From assembly GCF_001482405.1 (NCBI RefSeq), contig NZ_LPXO01000021.1, forward strand, positions 1-47,981: 47,981 nucleotides of DNA. Direction: 5' to 3'. Of the stretch, positions 33,220 to 41,593 are shown in pieces; position 1 is the first letter of the stretch; the number at the start of each line of letters is the position of its first letter. Under the pieces are notes generated by a model that saw only the letters and a list, made by a program, of their open reading frames with translations, was not told the DNA's origin and did no database searches. Source of the DNA: Pseudoponticoccus marisrubri (lineage in GTDB: Bacteria; Pseudomonadota; Alphaproteobacteria; Rhodobacterales; Rhodobacteraceae). A program made the position numbers and the translations under genes.

Positions 33220-34155
33220 TCAGTCGGCGGGCTTGCGCGCCAGCGGGTGATGCTCCAGCACGAGGCTTTTCAGGCGCTCGTCCAGCACATGGGTGTAGAT
33301 CTCGGTCGTGGCCACGTCGGCATGGCCCAGCAGCGTCTGGATCGCGCGCAGATCGGCACCATTGGCCAGCAGGTGCGTGGCGAAGGCATGGCGCAGCGTG
33401 TGCGGCGTGACCTTTTCGGGCGAGACGCCGCCGGCCACCGCGATCTCCTTGATGAGCAGGTAGAAGGCATGACGGGTCAGGTGCCCGGCCTTGCCGCGCG
33501 AGGGAAACAGGAAGGGCGAGGGTTGCCGCCCCTTGGCCTGGGCGGCATTCTCCTGCGCGTCGCGCAGCGCCAGCCAGTCCGACAGCGCCTCGCGCGCCGG
33601 GGGCGAGAGCGGCACCATGCGCTCCTTGCCGCCCTTGCCGCGGATCAGCAGCATGCGCGGATCGCCCCGCGCCGCCGAGACCGGCAGCGAGACCAGCTCG
33701 CTCACCCGCATGCCGGTGGCGTAGAGCACCTGCATCAGGCAGGCATTGCGGCCGCGGTCGGTCGCGGTCCGGCCCTGCCGGCCGGCGGCGTCGAGCAGCC
33801 GGTCGACCTCTTCCACGCTCAGCGTCTTGGGCAGGCGCTTGTCGCGGCCCGGCCCGCTGATCTGCACCGCCGGGTTGTCCTCGCGCAGCCCTTCCTCGAA
33901 GGCGAAACGGTAGAGCTGCTTGATCGCCGAGAGGCGGCGCGCGCGGGTCGCGCGGCTGAGACCGGCGACGTCGCAATCCACGAGGTAGTCCTCGTAATCA
34001 TGCCGGCCGGCGCTGGCGAAATCCTGCCCGCGGTCCCCCAGCCACTCCGAGACATGGGCCAAGTCACGCGCATAGGCGGCCAGCGTGTTGGCCGCGGCGC
34101 CCCGCTCGGCGGCGAGCGCGTCGAGGAACATCGGCACCCAGCGCGCGGGCGTCAT
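33220..34155 (-). CDS. xerD: Site-specific tyrosine recombinase XerD
   Basis: At 311 residues it has the usual XerD length. The SAM-like N-domain spans about 5-90. The catalytic set is complete: Arg150 (ATGMRVSEL), Lys174 (RGKGGKER), His252 and Arg255 (HTLRHAFATHLL), His278 (LLGHADVATTEIYTH) and the nucleophile Tyr287. With XerC it resolves chromosome dimers at dif. The ATG overlaps the stop of the upstream exported-protein gene (ATGA). The chromosomal neighbours aroK and aroB are those commonly seen beside xerD in this family, so it is the housekeeping recombinase, not a phage integrase. Confidence 0.92.
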   Translation of the reverse strand: MTPARWVPMFLDALAAERGAAANTLAAYARDLAHVSEWLGDRGQDFASAGRHDYEDYLVDCDVAGLSRATRARRLSAIKQLYRFAFEEGLREDNPAVQISGPGRDKRLPKTLSVEEVDRLLDAAGRQGRTATDRGRNACLMQVLYATGMRVSELVSLPVSAARGDPRMLLIRGKGGKERMVPLSPPAREALSDWLALRDAQENAAQAKGRQPSPFLFPSRGKAGHLTRHAFYLLIKEIAVAGGVSPEKVTPHTLRHAFATHLLANGADLRAIQTLLGHADVATTEIYTHVLDERLKSLVLEHHPLARKPAD

Positions 34156-35612
34156 CGCCGGGCCCTTTCGGCATCGAGGATCACCAGCTGCAGCGCCGCG
34201 CGGCGGGCCACGTCCTCGAGCCCGACGCCGCGCAGCGCGGCCAGCGCATCGGTCAGGTCCTGCCCGTTGCCCTCGGCCCCGCTGGAGAACAGCGCCATGG
34301 CGCGCAGGATGACCTCGCCCAGCCGCCCCTCGGCCAGCTGGTCGCGCAGCACCTCGGGCATGGGCGCGCCGTCGAAGGCGGCGGCCACCGCCTGCGCATG
34401 GGGCAGGGGCGCGCCGGGGGCGGGCGCCTGTCCCCGCGCGATCGCGGTCAGGAAGGCGGTCTCGGTCGCGCCCTCGGCGTCCAGCCCCAGCGCCAGCTCC
34501 TCGTAGCGGGGCGACAGGAAGGCGGCGCGGCGGGCCAGCGCGGCGCCGCGCCCCTCCAGCTCCAGCCCGGCCAAGTCGGCGGCGAAAAGCTCGGCAAAGG
34601 GCACCAGCAGCCGTCCGCTGGCCATCTGCGGCCAGAGCCGTACCAGGCTGCGCGAGACACCGGCGGGCAGGCCGCGCTCCAGCGCGTCCTCGAATCGCTG
34701 CAGCGCATCCACCCGGTCCCAGACCCCGCCCGAGGCGGCCGGCTCGCGCAGGGTGTAGATGCCCAGAAGCCGGTTGGCCGACAGGCTGCCCGCCCGGGCC
34801 AGCCGCTCGGCCGCCTCGATCTGGGCGCGCCAGCCATTGTCACCGGTCAGGTCCAGCACCGAGAAGGGCAGCGGCAGCGGGGCGGTGGGCAGCGGCTCTC
34901 CCAGCGCCTCGAACAGGCGGAATTCCAGCGGGCTGGGCCGCACCGGCGGCAGCAGCGGGCGCCCGGTCTCGTGCAGGTCCTGGTCGAGGAAACGCGCCAG
35001 CAGATCGGCGCGGCGGTCGGGCAGGTCGCCCAGCGTCTCGGCGCTTTGCAGGATCAGCGCGGCGCGCATCCAGTCGCCGCCGCGTGCCGTGCAAAAGACC
35101 CGCAGGCTGAAATCGTCCGACAGCCGCGGCCGCGCGGCCAGCTGCGCGCAGACCGGCTCGCTCCGGCCCAGCAGCAGGCTGAGATCGGCCCAGTGGCGGA
35201 ACAGCCGCGGATCCTCGGTGCCGGCGATGTCCAGCAGGGCCAGCGCCTCTTCGACGGCGCCGTGATCGGTCAGCCAGTCCAGCCGGTTCACGAGGTGGTC
35301 GATCCCGTCGCCCGCGCGGCCCGGCGGGTCGGCCTCGGCCAGCATCAGCGTGCGCATCAGCCCGCGCAGCACCGGCACCGGTGGGTCCACCGCGCCGATC
35401 AGCGCATCCAGCGTCTGCGGATCCGAGCCGCGCCAGAGCGAGGCGGGCAGGCCGGTCGCGGCGGCGGGCAGCAGCCCGGCGGCACCGGGGCTGGGCGCGC
35501 CCAGCGGCGCGCTTTCCACCGCCGGTGGCACCGCCGAGCGGGCCACCGGTTCGTCCTGCGCCAGGGCAGAGCCGGCCATGGCGCAGAGGAGCAGTGCGAT
35601 CCTAGCTTTCAT
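34152..35612 (-). CDS. Exported helical-repeat protein of unknown function
   Basis: The 486-residue protein opens with a signal peptide (MKARIALLLCAMAGSALAQ, cleavage near 19). The mature part is mostly alpha-helical, Ala/Leu-rich, with TPR/SEL1-like spacing (HWADLSLLLGRSEPVCAQL, GDWMRAALILQSAETLG), suggesting a periplasmic scaffold. The start at 35612 was chosen for the signal peptide; it overlaps the end of the 49-residue membrane protein gene, giving translational coupling. It lies between that gene and xerD in a conserved-looking cluster next to aroK. No enzymatic motif was seen. Confidence 0.75.
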   Translation of the reverse strand: MKARIALLLCAMAGSALAQDEPVARSAVPPAVESAPLGAPSPGAAGLLPAAATGLPASLWRGSDPQTLDALIGAVDPPVPVLRGLMRTLMLAEADPPGRAGDGIDHLVNRLDWLTDHGAVEEALALLDIAGTEDPRLFRHWADLSLLLGRSEPVCAQLAARPRLSDDFSLRVFCTARGGDWMRAALILQSAETLGDLPDRRADLLARFLDQDLHETGRPLLPPVRPSPLEFRLFEALGEPLPTAPLPLPFSVLDLTGDNGWRAQIEAAERLARAGSLSANRLLGIYTLREPAASGGVWDRVDALQRFEDALERGLPAGVSRSLVRLWPQMASGRLLVPFAELFAADLAGLELEGRGAALARRAAFLSPRYEELALGLDAEGATETAFLTAIARGQAPAPGAPLPHAQAVAAAFDGAPMPEVLRDQLAEGRLGEVILRAMALFSSGAEGNGQDLTDALAALRGVGLEDVARRAALQLVILDAERARR

Positions 35613-35751
35613 CCAGCTCGACCGGCACCCGGATCTCGGTCTGGGGCGGGCTGAAATCGGCGCCGAAGAACGGACCGAGATAGGCATAGGCCACCAGCGC
35701 GATCGCCCCCAGCACCAGAAGATAGAACAGCCATTTGATGAGACGCCCCAT
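35602..35751 (-). CDS. 49-residue single-pass membrane protein
   Basis: This short gene encodes MGRLIKWLFYLLVLGAIALV then AYAYLGPFFGADFSPPQTEI and RVPVELDES. A basic start and one hydrophobic helix (about 7-26) are followed by a short periplasmic tail. The stop TAG lies inside the first codons of the exported protein gene, overlapping by 11 bases, so the two are probably co-translated. It is divergent from aroK. The function is unknown; it may anchor or assist the downstream exported helical protein. The clean reading frame, overlap and membrane profile argue that it is real. Confidence 0.75.
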   Translation of the reverse strand: MGRLIKWLFYLLVLGAIALVAYAYLGPFFGADFSPPQTEIRVPVELDES

Positions 35752-35847
35752 GCTCTACGTTCCCTGCCTCGTCATTTTTTGAGTTTATACCTAGCCTTTT
35801 TGTCCGGTTCACGTCATTCACGCAACGAAATAAGCAATGGGCAAAGG
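35752..35847. promoter_or_regulatory. Divergent promoter region, aroK and the small membrane protein
   Basis: This 96 bp AT-richer spacer (ATTTTTTGAGTTTATACC) must hold both promoters. TTGAGT and TATACC are visible but not at canonical spacing for either direction. No dyad stands out. Confidence 0.4.
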
Positions 35848-36420
35848 ATGGCCGAGACAGGCGCGCACAACCGATTGATCCTGCACAAGACCATCGTGTT
35901 CGTCGGCATGATGGGCGCGGGCAAGACCGCCGTGGGCCGCACGCTCGCGGGGCACTTGGGCGTGGTGTTCCGCGATTCGGACCACGAGATCGAAGAAGCG
36001 GCGAACATGACCATCGCCGAGATCTTTGCCCGCGACGGCGAACCCTTCTTCCGCCGCAAGGAACACCAGGTGATCGACCGGCTGCTGGACGGCACGCCGG
36101 GCATCCTGTCCACCGGGGGCGGCGCCTTCATGTCGCCCGACAACCGCCGGATCATGTCCGCCAAGGGGGTCTCGGTCTGGCTGGATGCCGATCTCGACCT
36201 GCTGTGGGAGCGGGTGCGCCACAAGTCGACACGCCCGCTGCTGCGCACCGCCGATCCCAAGGGCACGCTGCGCGACCTCTTCGAGGCGCGCGTGCCGGTC
36301 TATGCCGGGGCCGATGTCACCGTGAAATCCGAGAAGGGCCTGTCGCTGGATGCGATGGCGCGGCGCGTCACCGAGACGTTGCTGGCCGAGCGCCCGGACG
36401 TGCTGGAGAGACGCTCATGA
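35848..36420 (+). CDS. aroK: Shikimate kinase
   Basis: The 190-residue enzyme phosphorylates shikimate with ATP in the chorismate pathway. Walker A is GMMGAGKT (20-27), the shikimate contacts lie in RDSDHEIEEAANMTIAEIF and RRKEHQVI, and the substrate loop is STGGGAFM. The ATG at 35848 is directly preceded by AAAGG with essentially no spacing, and a 13-codon out-of-frame ATG reading starts at 35837 and runs over it, so the real start is less sure than usual; a later start would lose no catalytic residue before Gly20. It is coupled to aroB by ATGA. Confidence 0.92.
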   Translation: MAETGAHNRLILHKTIVFVGMMGAGKTAVGRTLAGHLGVVFRDSDHEIEEAANMTIAEIFARDGEPFFRRKEHQVIDRLLDGTPGILSTGGGAFMSPDNRRIMSAKGVSVWLDADLDLLWERVRHKSTRPLLRTADPKGTLRDLFEARVPVYAGADVTVKSEKGLSLDAMARRVTETLLAERPDVLERRS

Positions 36421-37526
36421 CCGATACCGTTGCCGTCCCGCTGCCCGGGCGCGCCTATGACGTGCGCATCGGAAGCGGCCTGCTGGAACGCGCCGGGGCC
36501 GAGATCGCGCCGCTGCTGCATCGGCCGCGCGTGGCCATCGTCACCGACGAGACCGTGGCCGACCGGCATCTGGCCACGCTCGAGGCGGCGCTGGCCGCGC
36601 AGGGCATCGACTCGGTCGCGCTGCGCCTGCCGCCGGGCGAGGCCACCAAGAGCTGGCAGCCTTTCGAGACCTGCGTGGAATGGCTGCTGGCCGAGCGGAT
36701 CGAGCGGCGCGACGTGGTGATCGCGCTGGGCGGCGGGGTGATCGGCGACCTGGTGGGCTTCGCGGCGGCGGTGCTGCGCCGGGGCGTGCGCTTCGTGCAG
36801 ATCCCGACCTCGCTTCTGGCGCAGGTCGACAGCTCGGTCGGGGGCAAGACCGGCATCAACGCGCCGCAGGGCAAGAACCTGATCGGCGCCTTCCACCAGC
36901 CGGCATTGGTGCTGGCCGATATCGGCGTGCTGGACACGCTGCCGCGGCGCGATTTCCTGGCCGGGTTCGGCGAGGTGGTGAAATACGGGCTGCTGGGCGA
37001 CGCCGAGTTCTTTGCCTGGCTGGAGGACCATGCCGGGGACGTGGTGGCGGGCGATCCGGCCGCGCGCACCCATGCCGTGCGCCGTTCGGTCGAGATGAAG
37101 GCCGAGATCGTGCTGCGCGACGAGACCGAGCAGGGCGACCGCGCGCTGCTGAACCTCGGCCACACCTTCTGTCACGCGCTGGAGGCTGCGACCGGCTATT
37201 CCGACCGGCTGCTGCATGGCGAGGGCGTGGCGATCGGCTGCGCGCTGGCCTTTGAGCTGTCGGCGCGGCTGGGGCTCTGCCCGCAGGAGGAACCCTCGCG
37301 CGTGCGCGCCCTGCTGCGCGAGACCGGCATGCGCTGCGACCTGTCGGACATTCCCGGCGATCTGCCGCCGGCCGAGTCGCTGCTGGAGCTGATGGGCCAG
37401 GACAAGAAGGTGATCGATGGGCAGCTGCGCTTCATCCTGGCGCGCGGCATCGGGCAGGCCTTCGTGACCGCGGATGTGCCGGGCGACGCGGTGCTGGGCC
37501 TGCTGCGCGACCAGCTGCGCGGCTGA
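36417..37526 (+). CDS. aroB: 3-dehydroquinate synthase
   Basis: This 369-residue NAD- and metal-dependent enzyme makes 3-dehydroquinate from DAHP. Key segments are the NAD-binding GGGVIGDLVGFAA, the substrate loop DSSVGGKTGIN, the metal ligands Glu in GFGEVVKYG and His in NLGHTFCHALE and HGEGVAIG. The start overlaps the aroK stop by four bases, the usual aroKB coupling. The gene is convergent with pdhC, with only 32 bp of GC-rich sequence between. Length and motifs are standard. Confidence 0.95.
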   Translation: MTDTVAVPLPGRAYDVRIGSGLLERAGAEIAPLLHRPRVAIVTDETVADRHLATLEAALAAQGIDSVALRLPPGEATKSWQPFETCVEWLLAERIERRDVVIALGGGVIGDLVGFAAAVLRRGVRFVQIPTSLLAQVDSSVGGKTGINAPQGKNLIGAFHQPALVLADIGVLDTLPRRDFLAGFGEVVKYGLLGDAEFFAWLEDHAGDVVAGDPAARTHAVRRSVEMKAEIVLRDETEQGDRALLNLGHTFCHALEAATGYSDRLLHGEGVAIGCALAFELSARLGLCPQEEPSRVRALLRETGMRCDLSDIPGDLPPAESLLELMGQDKKVIDGQLRFILARGIGQAFVTADVPGDAVLGLLRDQLRG

Positions 37527-37558
37527 GCCGCGCCCACGGGTCGCGCGGCCCGCGGGCC

Positions 37559-38863
37559 TCAGGCCAGCAGGGCCACGGGATGTTCCAGCCCGTCCACGAT
37601 CGCGGCCAGAAGCTCGGCCCCCAGCGCGCCGTCGATCACCCGGTGATCGACGCTCAGCGTCACCGACATGACCGTGGCCACGGCCAGCGCGCCCTCGGTA
37701 TCCACCACCGGCTTCTTGACGCCCGCGCCCACGGCGAGGATTGCGCCATGGGGCGGGTTGATGACCGCGTCGAAATTCTCGATCCCGTACATGCCGAGAT
37801 TGGAGATCGCCATGCTGCCGCCCTGGTACTCCTGCGGGGCGAGCTTGCGGTCGCGCGCGCGGGCGGCGAGATCCTTCATCTCGGAGGACAGCGCCGAAAG
37901 CGACTTCACATGCGCGTCGCGCAGCACCGGGGTGAAGAGCCCGCCCTCGACCGCCACGGCCACGGCCACGTCCGAGGGGGCCAGCTGCAGGATCCGGTCG
38001 CCGGCCCAGACGGCATTGGCCGCGGGCACCTGCTGCAGGGCGGCGGCGACGGCCTTGATGATGAAATCGTTCACGCTGAGCTTGATGCCGCGCGGGGCCA
38101 GCTGGGTGTTGAGCTCGGCGCGGAAGGACAGCAGCGCGTCCAGCCGGATGTCGCGGCGCAGGTAGAAATGCGGGATGGTCTGCTTGGCCTCGGTCAGCCG
38201 CGCGGCGATGGTCCGGCGCATGCCGTCGAGCGCGATCTCGGTGGTCTCGCGGTCGGCATAGAGCGCAGCCACGGCCTCGGCCGCGACGGGGGAGGCGGCG
38301 GCCGGTGCAGGGGCCGGTGCCGCGGGCGGCGCTGCGGCCGCCGCCGGGCTGTCCTGCGTGGCGGCCTCGACATCGGCCTTGACGATGCGTCCACGCGGGC
38401 CCGAGCCGGTGATCCGCGACAGGTCCAGCCCCTTCTGCGCGGCGATGCGCCGGGCCAGCGGCGAGGCGAAGATCCGCGCGCCATCCGACTGGACCGGGGC
38501 AGGGGGGGCGGTCTCCTCGCCGGCCCCTGCCGGGGCCACCTCCTCGGCCGCGGTTGCCGGGCGCTTTCGCGCCGTGCCAACGGGCGCGGCGTCGCCCGCG
38601 GGCAGATCCCCGGCCGTTTCGCCATCTTCGAGCAGCAGTGCGATCGGCGTGCCGACCTTGACCCCGCCGGTGCCCTCGGTCACGAGGATGCGCCCCAGGA
38701 CACCTTCGTCGACCGCCTCGAACTCCATCGTGGCCTTGTCGGTCTCGATCTCGGCGATCACGTCGCCGGCGTTGACACTGTCGCCCTCCTTGAGCAGCCA
38801 CCGGGCCAGCGTGCCGTCCTCCATCGTGGGCGACAGGGCGGGCATGAGGATTTCGACGGGCAT
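37559..38863 (-). CDS. pdhC: Pyruvate dehydrogenase E2, dihydrolipoamide acetyltransferase
   Basis: The 434-residue protein has a single N-terminal lipoyl domain (1-80, Lys43 in ETDKATMEF), an Ala/Pro linker, the peripheral subunit-binding domain (ASPLARRIAAQKGLDL through GSGPRGRIVKADV, about 133-168), a second long Ala/Pro linker, and the catalytic domain ending in VDHRVIDGA with His407 and Asp411. It transfers acetyl from lipoate to CoA at the core of the complex. GGAGGA lies seven bases before the ATG. It is the last pdh gene of the cluster and is separated from pdhB by the small 91-residue gene; no lpd gene is in the window. Confidence 0.93.
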   Translation of the reverse strand: MPVEILMPALSPTMEDGTLARWLLKEGDSVNAGDVIAEIETDKATMEFEAVDEGVLGRILVTEGTGGVKVGTPIALLLEDGETAGDLPAGDAAPVGTARKRPATAAEEVAPAGAGEETAPPAPVQSDGARIFASPLARRIAAQKGLDLSRITGSGPRGRIVKADVEAATQDSPAAAAAPPAAPAPAPAAASPVAAEAVAALYADRETTEIALDGMRRTIAARLTEAKQTIPHFYLRRDIRLDALLSFRAELNTQLAPRGIKLSVNDFIIKAVAAALQQVPAANAVWAGDRILQLAPSDVAVAVAVEGGLFTPVLRDAHVKSLSALSSEMKDLAARARDRKLAPQEYQGGSMAISNLGMYGIENFDAVINPPHGAILAVGAGVKKPVVDTEGALAVATVMSVTLSVDHRVIDGALGAELLAAIVDGLEHPVALLA

Positions 38864-38938
38864 CTTTCGGTCCTCCGGACAGGATGGCGGGGCGGGTGCG
38901 GCCGGGCCGGCACCGGCGAGAGTGAGACGGGCGGGCGC

Positions 38939-39214
38939 TCAGCCCGGGGGCGGGATCAGGTCGAGGATGTCATAGGGGCGGGGCGGTGTCCTGCCGCGGG
39001 CCAGCAGCGCCACGGCGCGGGCGATCCCGGCGCGATGCGCGGCGATCCATTCATAGGCCTCCTGGTGGCTGGGCCGGTCACCGGGGCGCAGCCCGCCCAT
39101 CAGGCATTCGGGCACCCAGGCCTGACCGGACGCGGTCTGCACGCGATAGGCCTCGCGCGCGGGGTCGCGGCCCTGCACCTCGACGCGGTCAGGATCGGGC
39201 TGCGCGCTGGCCAC
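38939..39214 (-). CDS. 91-residue protein between pdhB and pdhC
   Basis: This small hydrophilic protein (VEVQGRDPAREAYRVQTASG, EAYEWIAAHRAGIARAVALLARG) has no recognised family. The GTG start at 39214 has GGGAGG six bases upstream, and codon positions look like coding sequence. It lies 51 bp after pdhB and 75 bp before pdhC, on the same strand, so it is co-transcribed with the complex. It has no signal peptide or membrane helix. A role in or near the pyruvate dehydrogenase complex is possible from context only. Confidence 0.65.
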   Translation of the reverse strand: MASAQPDPDRVEVQGRDPAREAYRVQTASGQAWVPECLMGGLRPGDRPSHQEAYEWIAAHRAGIARAVALLARGRTPPRPYDILDLIPPPG

Positions 39215-39265
39215 GGGCCGCCTCCCTGCGCGGGTGCGGCCTGCAAACGATGAGGGCCCCGGCGC

Positions 39266-40657
39266 TCATCGGTAGCAGACCTTGTGGGCGGCTGCGACGA
39301 CCTCGTCGGTGGTGACCAGCGCGAGTTTCTCGAGATTGGCGGCATAGGGCATGGGCACGTCCTTGCCGGTGCAGTTGATCACCGGCGCGTCCAGCCAGTC
39401 GAAGGCCTGTTGCATCAGCACCGCCGAGATATGGTTGCCGATGGCGCCGACGGGGAAGCCTTCCTCGATGGTGACGCAGCGATTGGTCTTCTGCACCGAG
39501 GCGATCACCGCGCCGGTATCCATCGGACGCAGCGTGCGCAGGTCGATCACCTCGGCCTCGATCCCGTCGGCGGCCAGCCGGTCGGCGGCCTCGAGCGCGT
39601 AGGTCATGCCGATGCCGAAGCTGACCAGCGTGACATCCGAGCCTTCGCGCCAGATCCGCGCCTTGCCGAAGGGCAGGGTGAAATCTTCCAGCTGCGGCAC
39701 CTCGAAGCTGCGGCCGTAGAGGATCTCGTTCTCGAGGAAGATCACCGGGTTGGGGTCGCGGATCGCGGATTTGAGCAGCCCCTTGGCATCGGCGGCCGAG
39801 TAGGGCATCGCGACCTTGAGCCCGGGGATGTGGCTGTACCAGGCGGCGTAATCCTGGCTGTGCTGGGCGGCAACGCGGGCGGCCGCGCCGTTGGGGCCGC
39901 GGAACACGATGGGGCAGCCCATCTGCCCGCCGGACATGTAGAGCGTCTTGGCGGCCGAGTTCACGATCTGGTCGATCGCCTGCATGGCGAAGTTGAAGGT
40001 CATGAACTCGACAATGGGGCGCAGCCCGCCGAAGGCCGCGCCGACGCCGATCCCGGCAAAGCCGTGCTCGGTGATCGGCGTGTCGATCACGCGCCGCGCG
40101 CCGAATTCGTCCAGCAGGCCTTGGCTGATCTTGTAGGCGCCCTGGTACTCGGCCACCTCCTCGCCCATCAGGAAGACATCGTCGTCGCGGCGCATCTCTT
40201 CGGCCATGGCGTCGCGCAGCGCCTCGCGCACGGTCTGGGTGGCCATGCGCGTGCCCTCGGGCCAGTCGGGCGTGGGCCGCGCGGCGGCGGGCGCCGGGTC
40301 CGGCTCGGGATGCGCCTTGGCGGCGGCGGGCTGGCTTTCCGAGGTCAGAGTCTTGTCGGCCGGTGCCGGCTGCTGCGCCTGCGTGGTGTCGAGCGGCGCG
40401 GCGTCGACGCTCTCGCCCTCGTCGACCAGCACGGCGATGGGCGTGTTCACCGCCACGTTGGCGGTGCCCTCGGGCACGAGGATGCGGCCCAGCAGCCCCT
40501 CGTCGACGGCCTCGAACTCCATCGTCGCCTTGTCGGTCTCGATCTCGGCGATCACGTCGCCCGAGCGCACCGGCTGGCCCTCGGCCACCAGCCACTTGGC
40601 CAGCGTGCCCTCTTCCATGGTGGGCGACAGGGCGGGCATCAGGATCTGGGTTGCCAT
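39266..40657 (-). CDS. pdhB: Pyruvate dehydrogenase E1 beta with N-terminal lipoyl domain
   Basis: The 463-residue protein fuses a lipoyl domain (1-80, Lys43 in ETDKATMEF) through an Ala/Pro/Gln linker to the transketolase-type E1 beta (from about 142, [34 protein letters not shown] split here by motif). [35 protein letters not shown] and [12 protein letters not shown] are typical. A lipoyl domain on E1 beta is characteristic of alphaproteobacterial PDH. The ATG at 40657 is set by the lipoyl domain. AGAGGGG lies about ten bases upstream. It follows the exported-protein gene by 7 bp. Confidence 0.94.
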   Translation of the reverse strand: MATQILMPALSPTMEEGTLAKWLVAEGQPVRSGDVIAEIETDKATMEFEAVDEGLLGRILVPEGTANVAVNTPIAVLVDEGESVDAAPLDTTQAQQPAPADKTLTSESQPAAAKAHPEPDPAPAAARPTPDWPEGTRMATQTVREALRDAMAEEMRRDDDVFLMGEEVAEYQGAYKISQGLLDEFGARRVIDTPITEHGFAGIGVGAAFGGLRPIVEFMTFNFAMQAIDQIVNSAAKTLYMSGGQMGCPIVFRGPNGAAARVAAQHSQDYAAWYSHIPGLKVAMPYSAADAKGLLKSAIRDPNPVIFLENEILYGRSFEVPQLEDFTLPFGKARIWREGSDVTLVSFGIGMTYALEAADRLAADGIEAEVIDLRTLRPMDTGAVIASVQKTNRCVTIEEGFPVGAIGNHISAVLMQQAFDWLDAPVINCTGKDVPMPYAANLEKLALVTTDEVVAAAHKVCYR

Positions 40658-40664
40658 GGTGGGA

Positions 40665-41207
40665 TCACCCCTCTGCACAGGTGGCGGCATAGGCCCGGAG
40701 CGCGTCGCGCGCGCCCCGGGCCACGTCGAAGCCGCGCTCGTAGACGATGAAGGCAAAGCCGGGCGAGGGCACGGTCGCCTCGCAGCCGGTCTGCGAGCAG
40801 CGCGCCGGCAGCGCTTCGGTGAAGACGCTGCGCACGGCGTCGTCGCCGGTCGAGATCGACATGTGCAGCGCGACCGGCGCGGCGCTGGGCAGCATGGCCG
40901 TGACCCGGTCCTCGCTCACCTCCGGGGCCCATTGCGCATAATCCAGCTGCGTGGCGTCGGCGGTGACGGTCAGGGTCAGCGGCACGCCCAGGTCGGGCGC
41001 GACGGCGCGGGTGATGAAGGTGACCCGGCAGCCATCGACCGAGGCATCGGCGGCGGGCACGGCGTCGCCGGTCAGGTCGCCGAAGGCCACTGCCTCGCGG
41101 AAGGGGGTGAAGCCCGGCGGTTCGTTCTCGAACCGGTCCTCCTGCCCAAGGGCCGGGCCGGCCAGAAGCGGCAGCGCGGCCAGCAGCAGGCGCGGCAGGC
41201 GGCTCAT
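40665..41207 (-). CDS. Exported protein of unknown function in the pdh cluster
   Basis: The 180-residue protein has a signal peptide ([20 protein letters not shown], cleavage near 21) and a beta-rich mature part with two Cys pairs (VDGCRVTF, and [10 protein letters not shown]). No family was recognised. The ATG overlaps the stop of the VOC gene (ATGA), and its stop is 7 bp before pdhB, so it is locked into the pdh transcript although its product is periplasmic. Such insertion of an exported protein between E1 subunits is unusual. Confidence 0.72.
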   Translation of the reverse strand: MSRLPRLLLAALPLLAGPALGQEDRFENEPPGFTPFREAVAFGDLTGDAVPAADASVDGCRVTFITRAVAPDLGVPLTLTVTADATQLDYAQWAPEVSEDRVTAMLPSAAPVALHMSISTGDDAVRSVFTEALPARCSQTGCEATVPSPGFAFIVYERGFDVARGARDALRAYAATCAEG

Positions 41208-41590
41208 GCCCGGACCTCGAAGGGCGAGATCATGCCCACGATATTGCCCTCGCCATCCTCGACACAGGCGGCCCGGCCGACGCCGGGGTAATCGGTGGGC
41301 GGCAGCGCTTCGGCCCCGCCATTCGCCAGCGCCCAGGTATAGCGCTCGTCGCAATCGGCCACCTCGAAGGTCATGGTGCCGCCGCGCACCGGCGCGCCGG
41401 CCTCCGGCGCCGGGCCGATGCGGCGCATCAGGCCACCGGTCAGCCCGTCCTCGGCAAAGCCCGGCCCCTCGATCAGGTGATACTCCATCTCCTCGGCGCC
41501 GGGCATGGGCGCAAAGCGCCAGCCGAACAGCCCGCCATAGAAGGCACGGGCGCGGGCCACGTCATTGGCATGGATCTCGAAATGCGGCAT
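41204..41590 (-). CDS. VOC-family (glyoxalase/bleomycin-resistance) protein
   Basis: This 128-residue vicinal-oxygen-chelate protein has the two beta-alpha-beta-beta-beta modules: HFEIHANDVARARAFYGGLFGW, then MTFEVADCDERYTWALANGG with DGEGNIVGMISPFE at the end. Putative metal ligands are His in the first strand and Glu residues in YHLIEG and SPFE. The substrate is unknown. It starts 3 bp after the pdhA stop, with GAGG eight bases before the ATG, and overlaps the next gene by ATGA, so it is translated as part of the pdh operon. Confidence 0.85.
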   Translation of the reverse strand: MPHFEIHANDVARARAFYGGLFGWRFAPMPGAEEMEYHLIEGPGFAEDGLTGGLMRRIGPAPEAGAPVRGGTMTFEVADCDERYTWALANGGAEALPPTDYPGVGRAACVEDGEGNIVGMISPFEVRA

Positions 41591-41593
41591 GGC

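Noticed and set aside
33220-34155. Tyrosine recombinase as sign of a prophage or integrative element
   Set aside because: Length, motifs and neighbours (aroKB) match housekeeping XerD; there are no phage genes or attachment repeats nearby.
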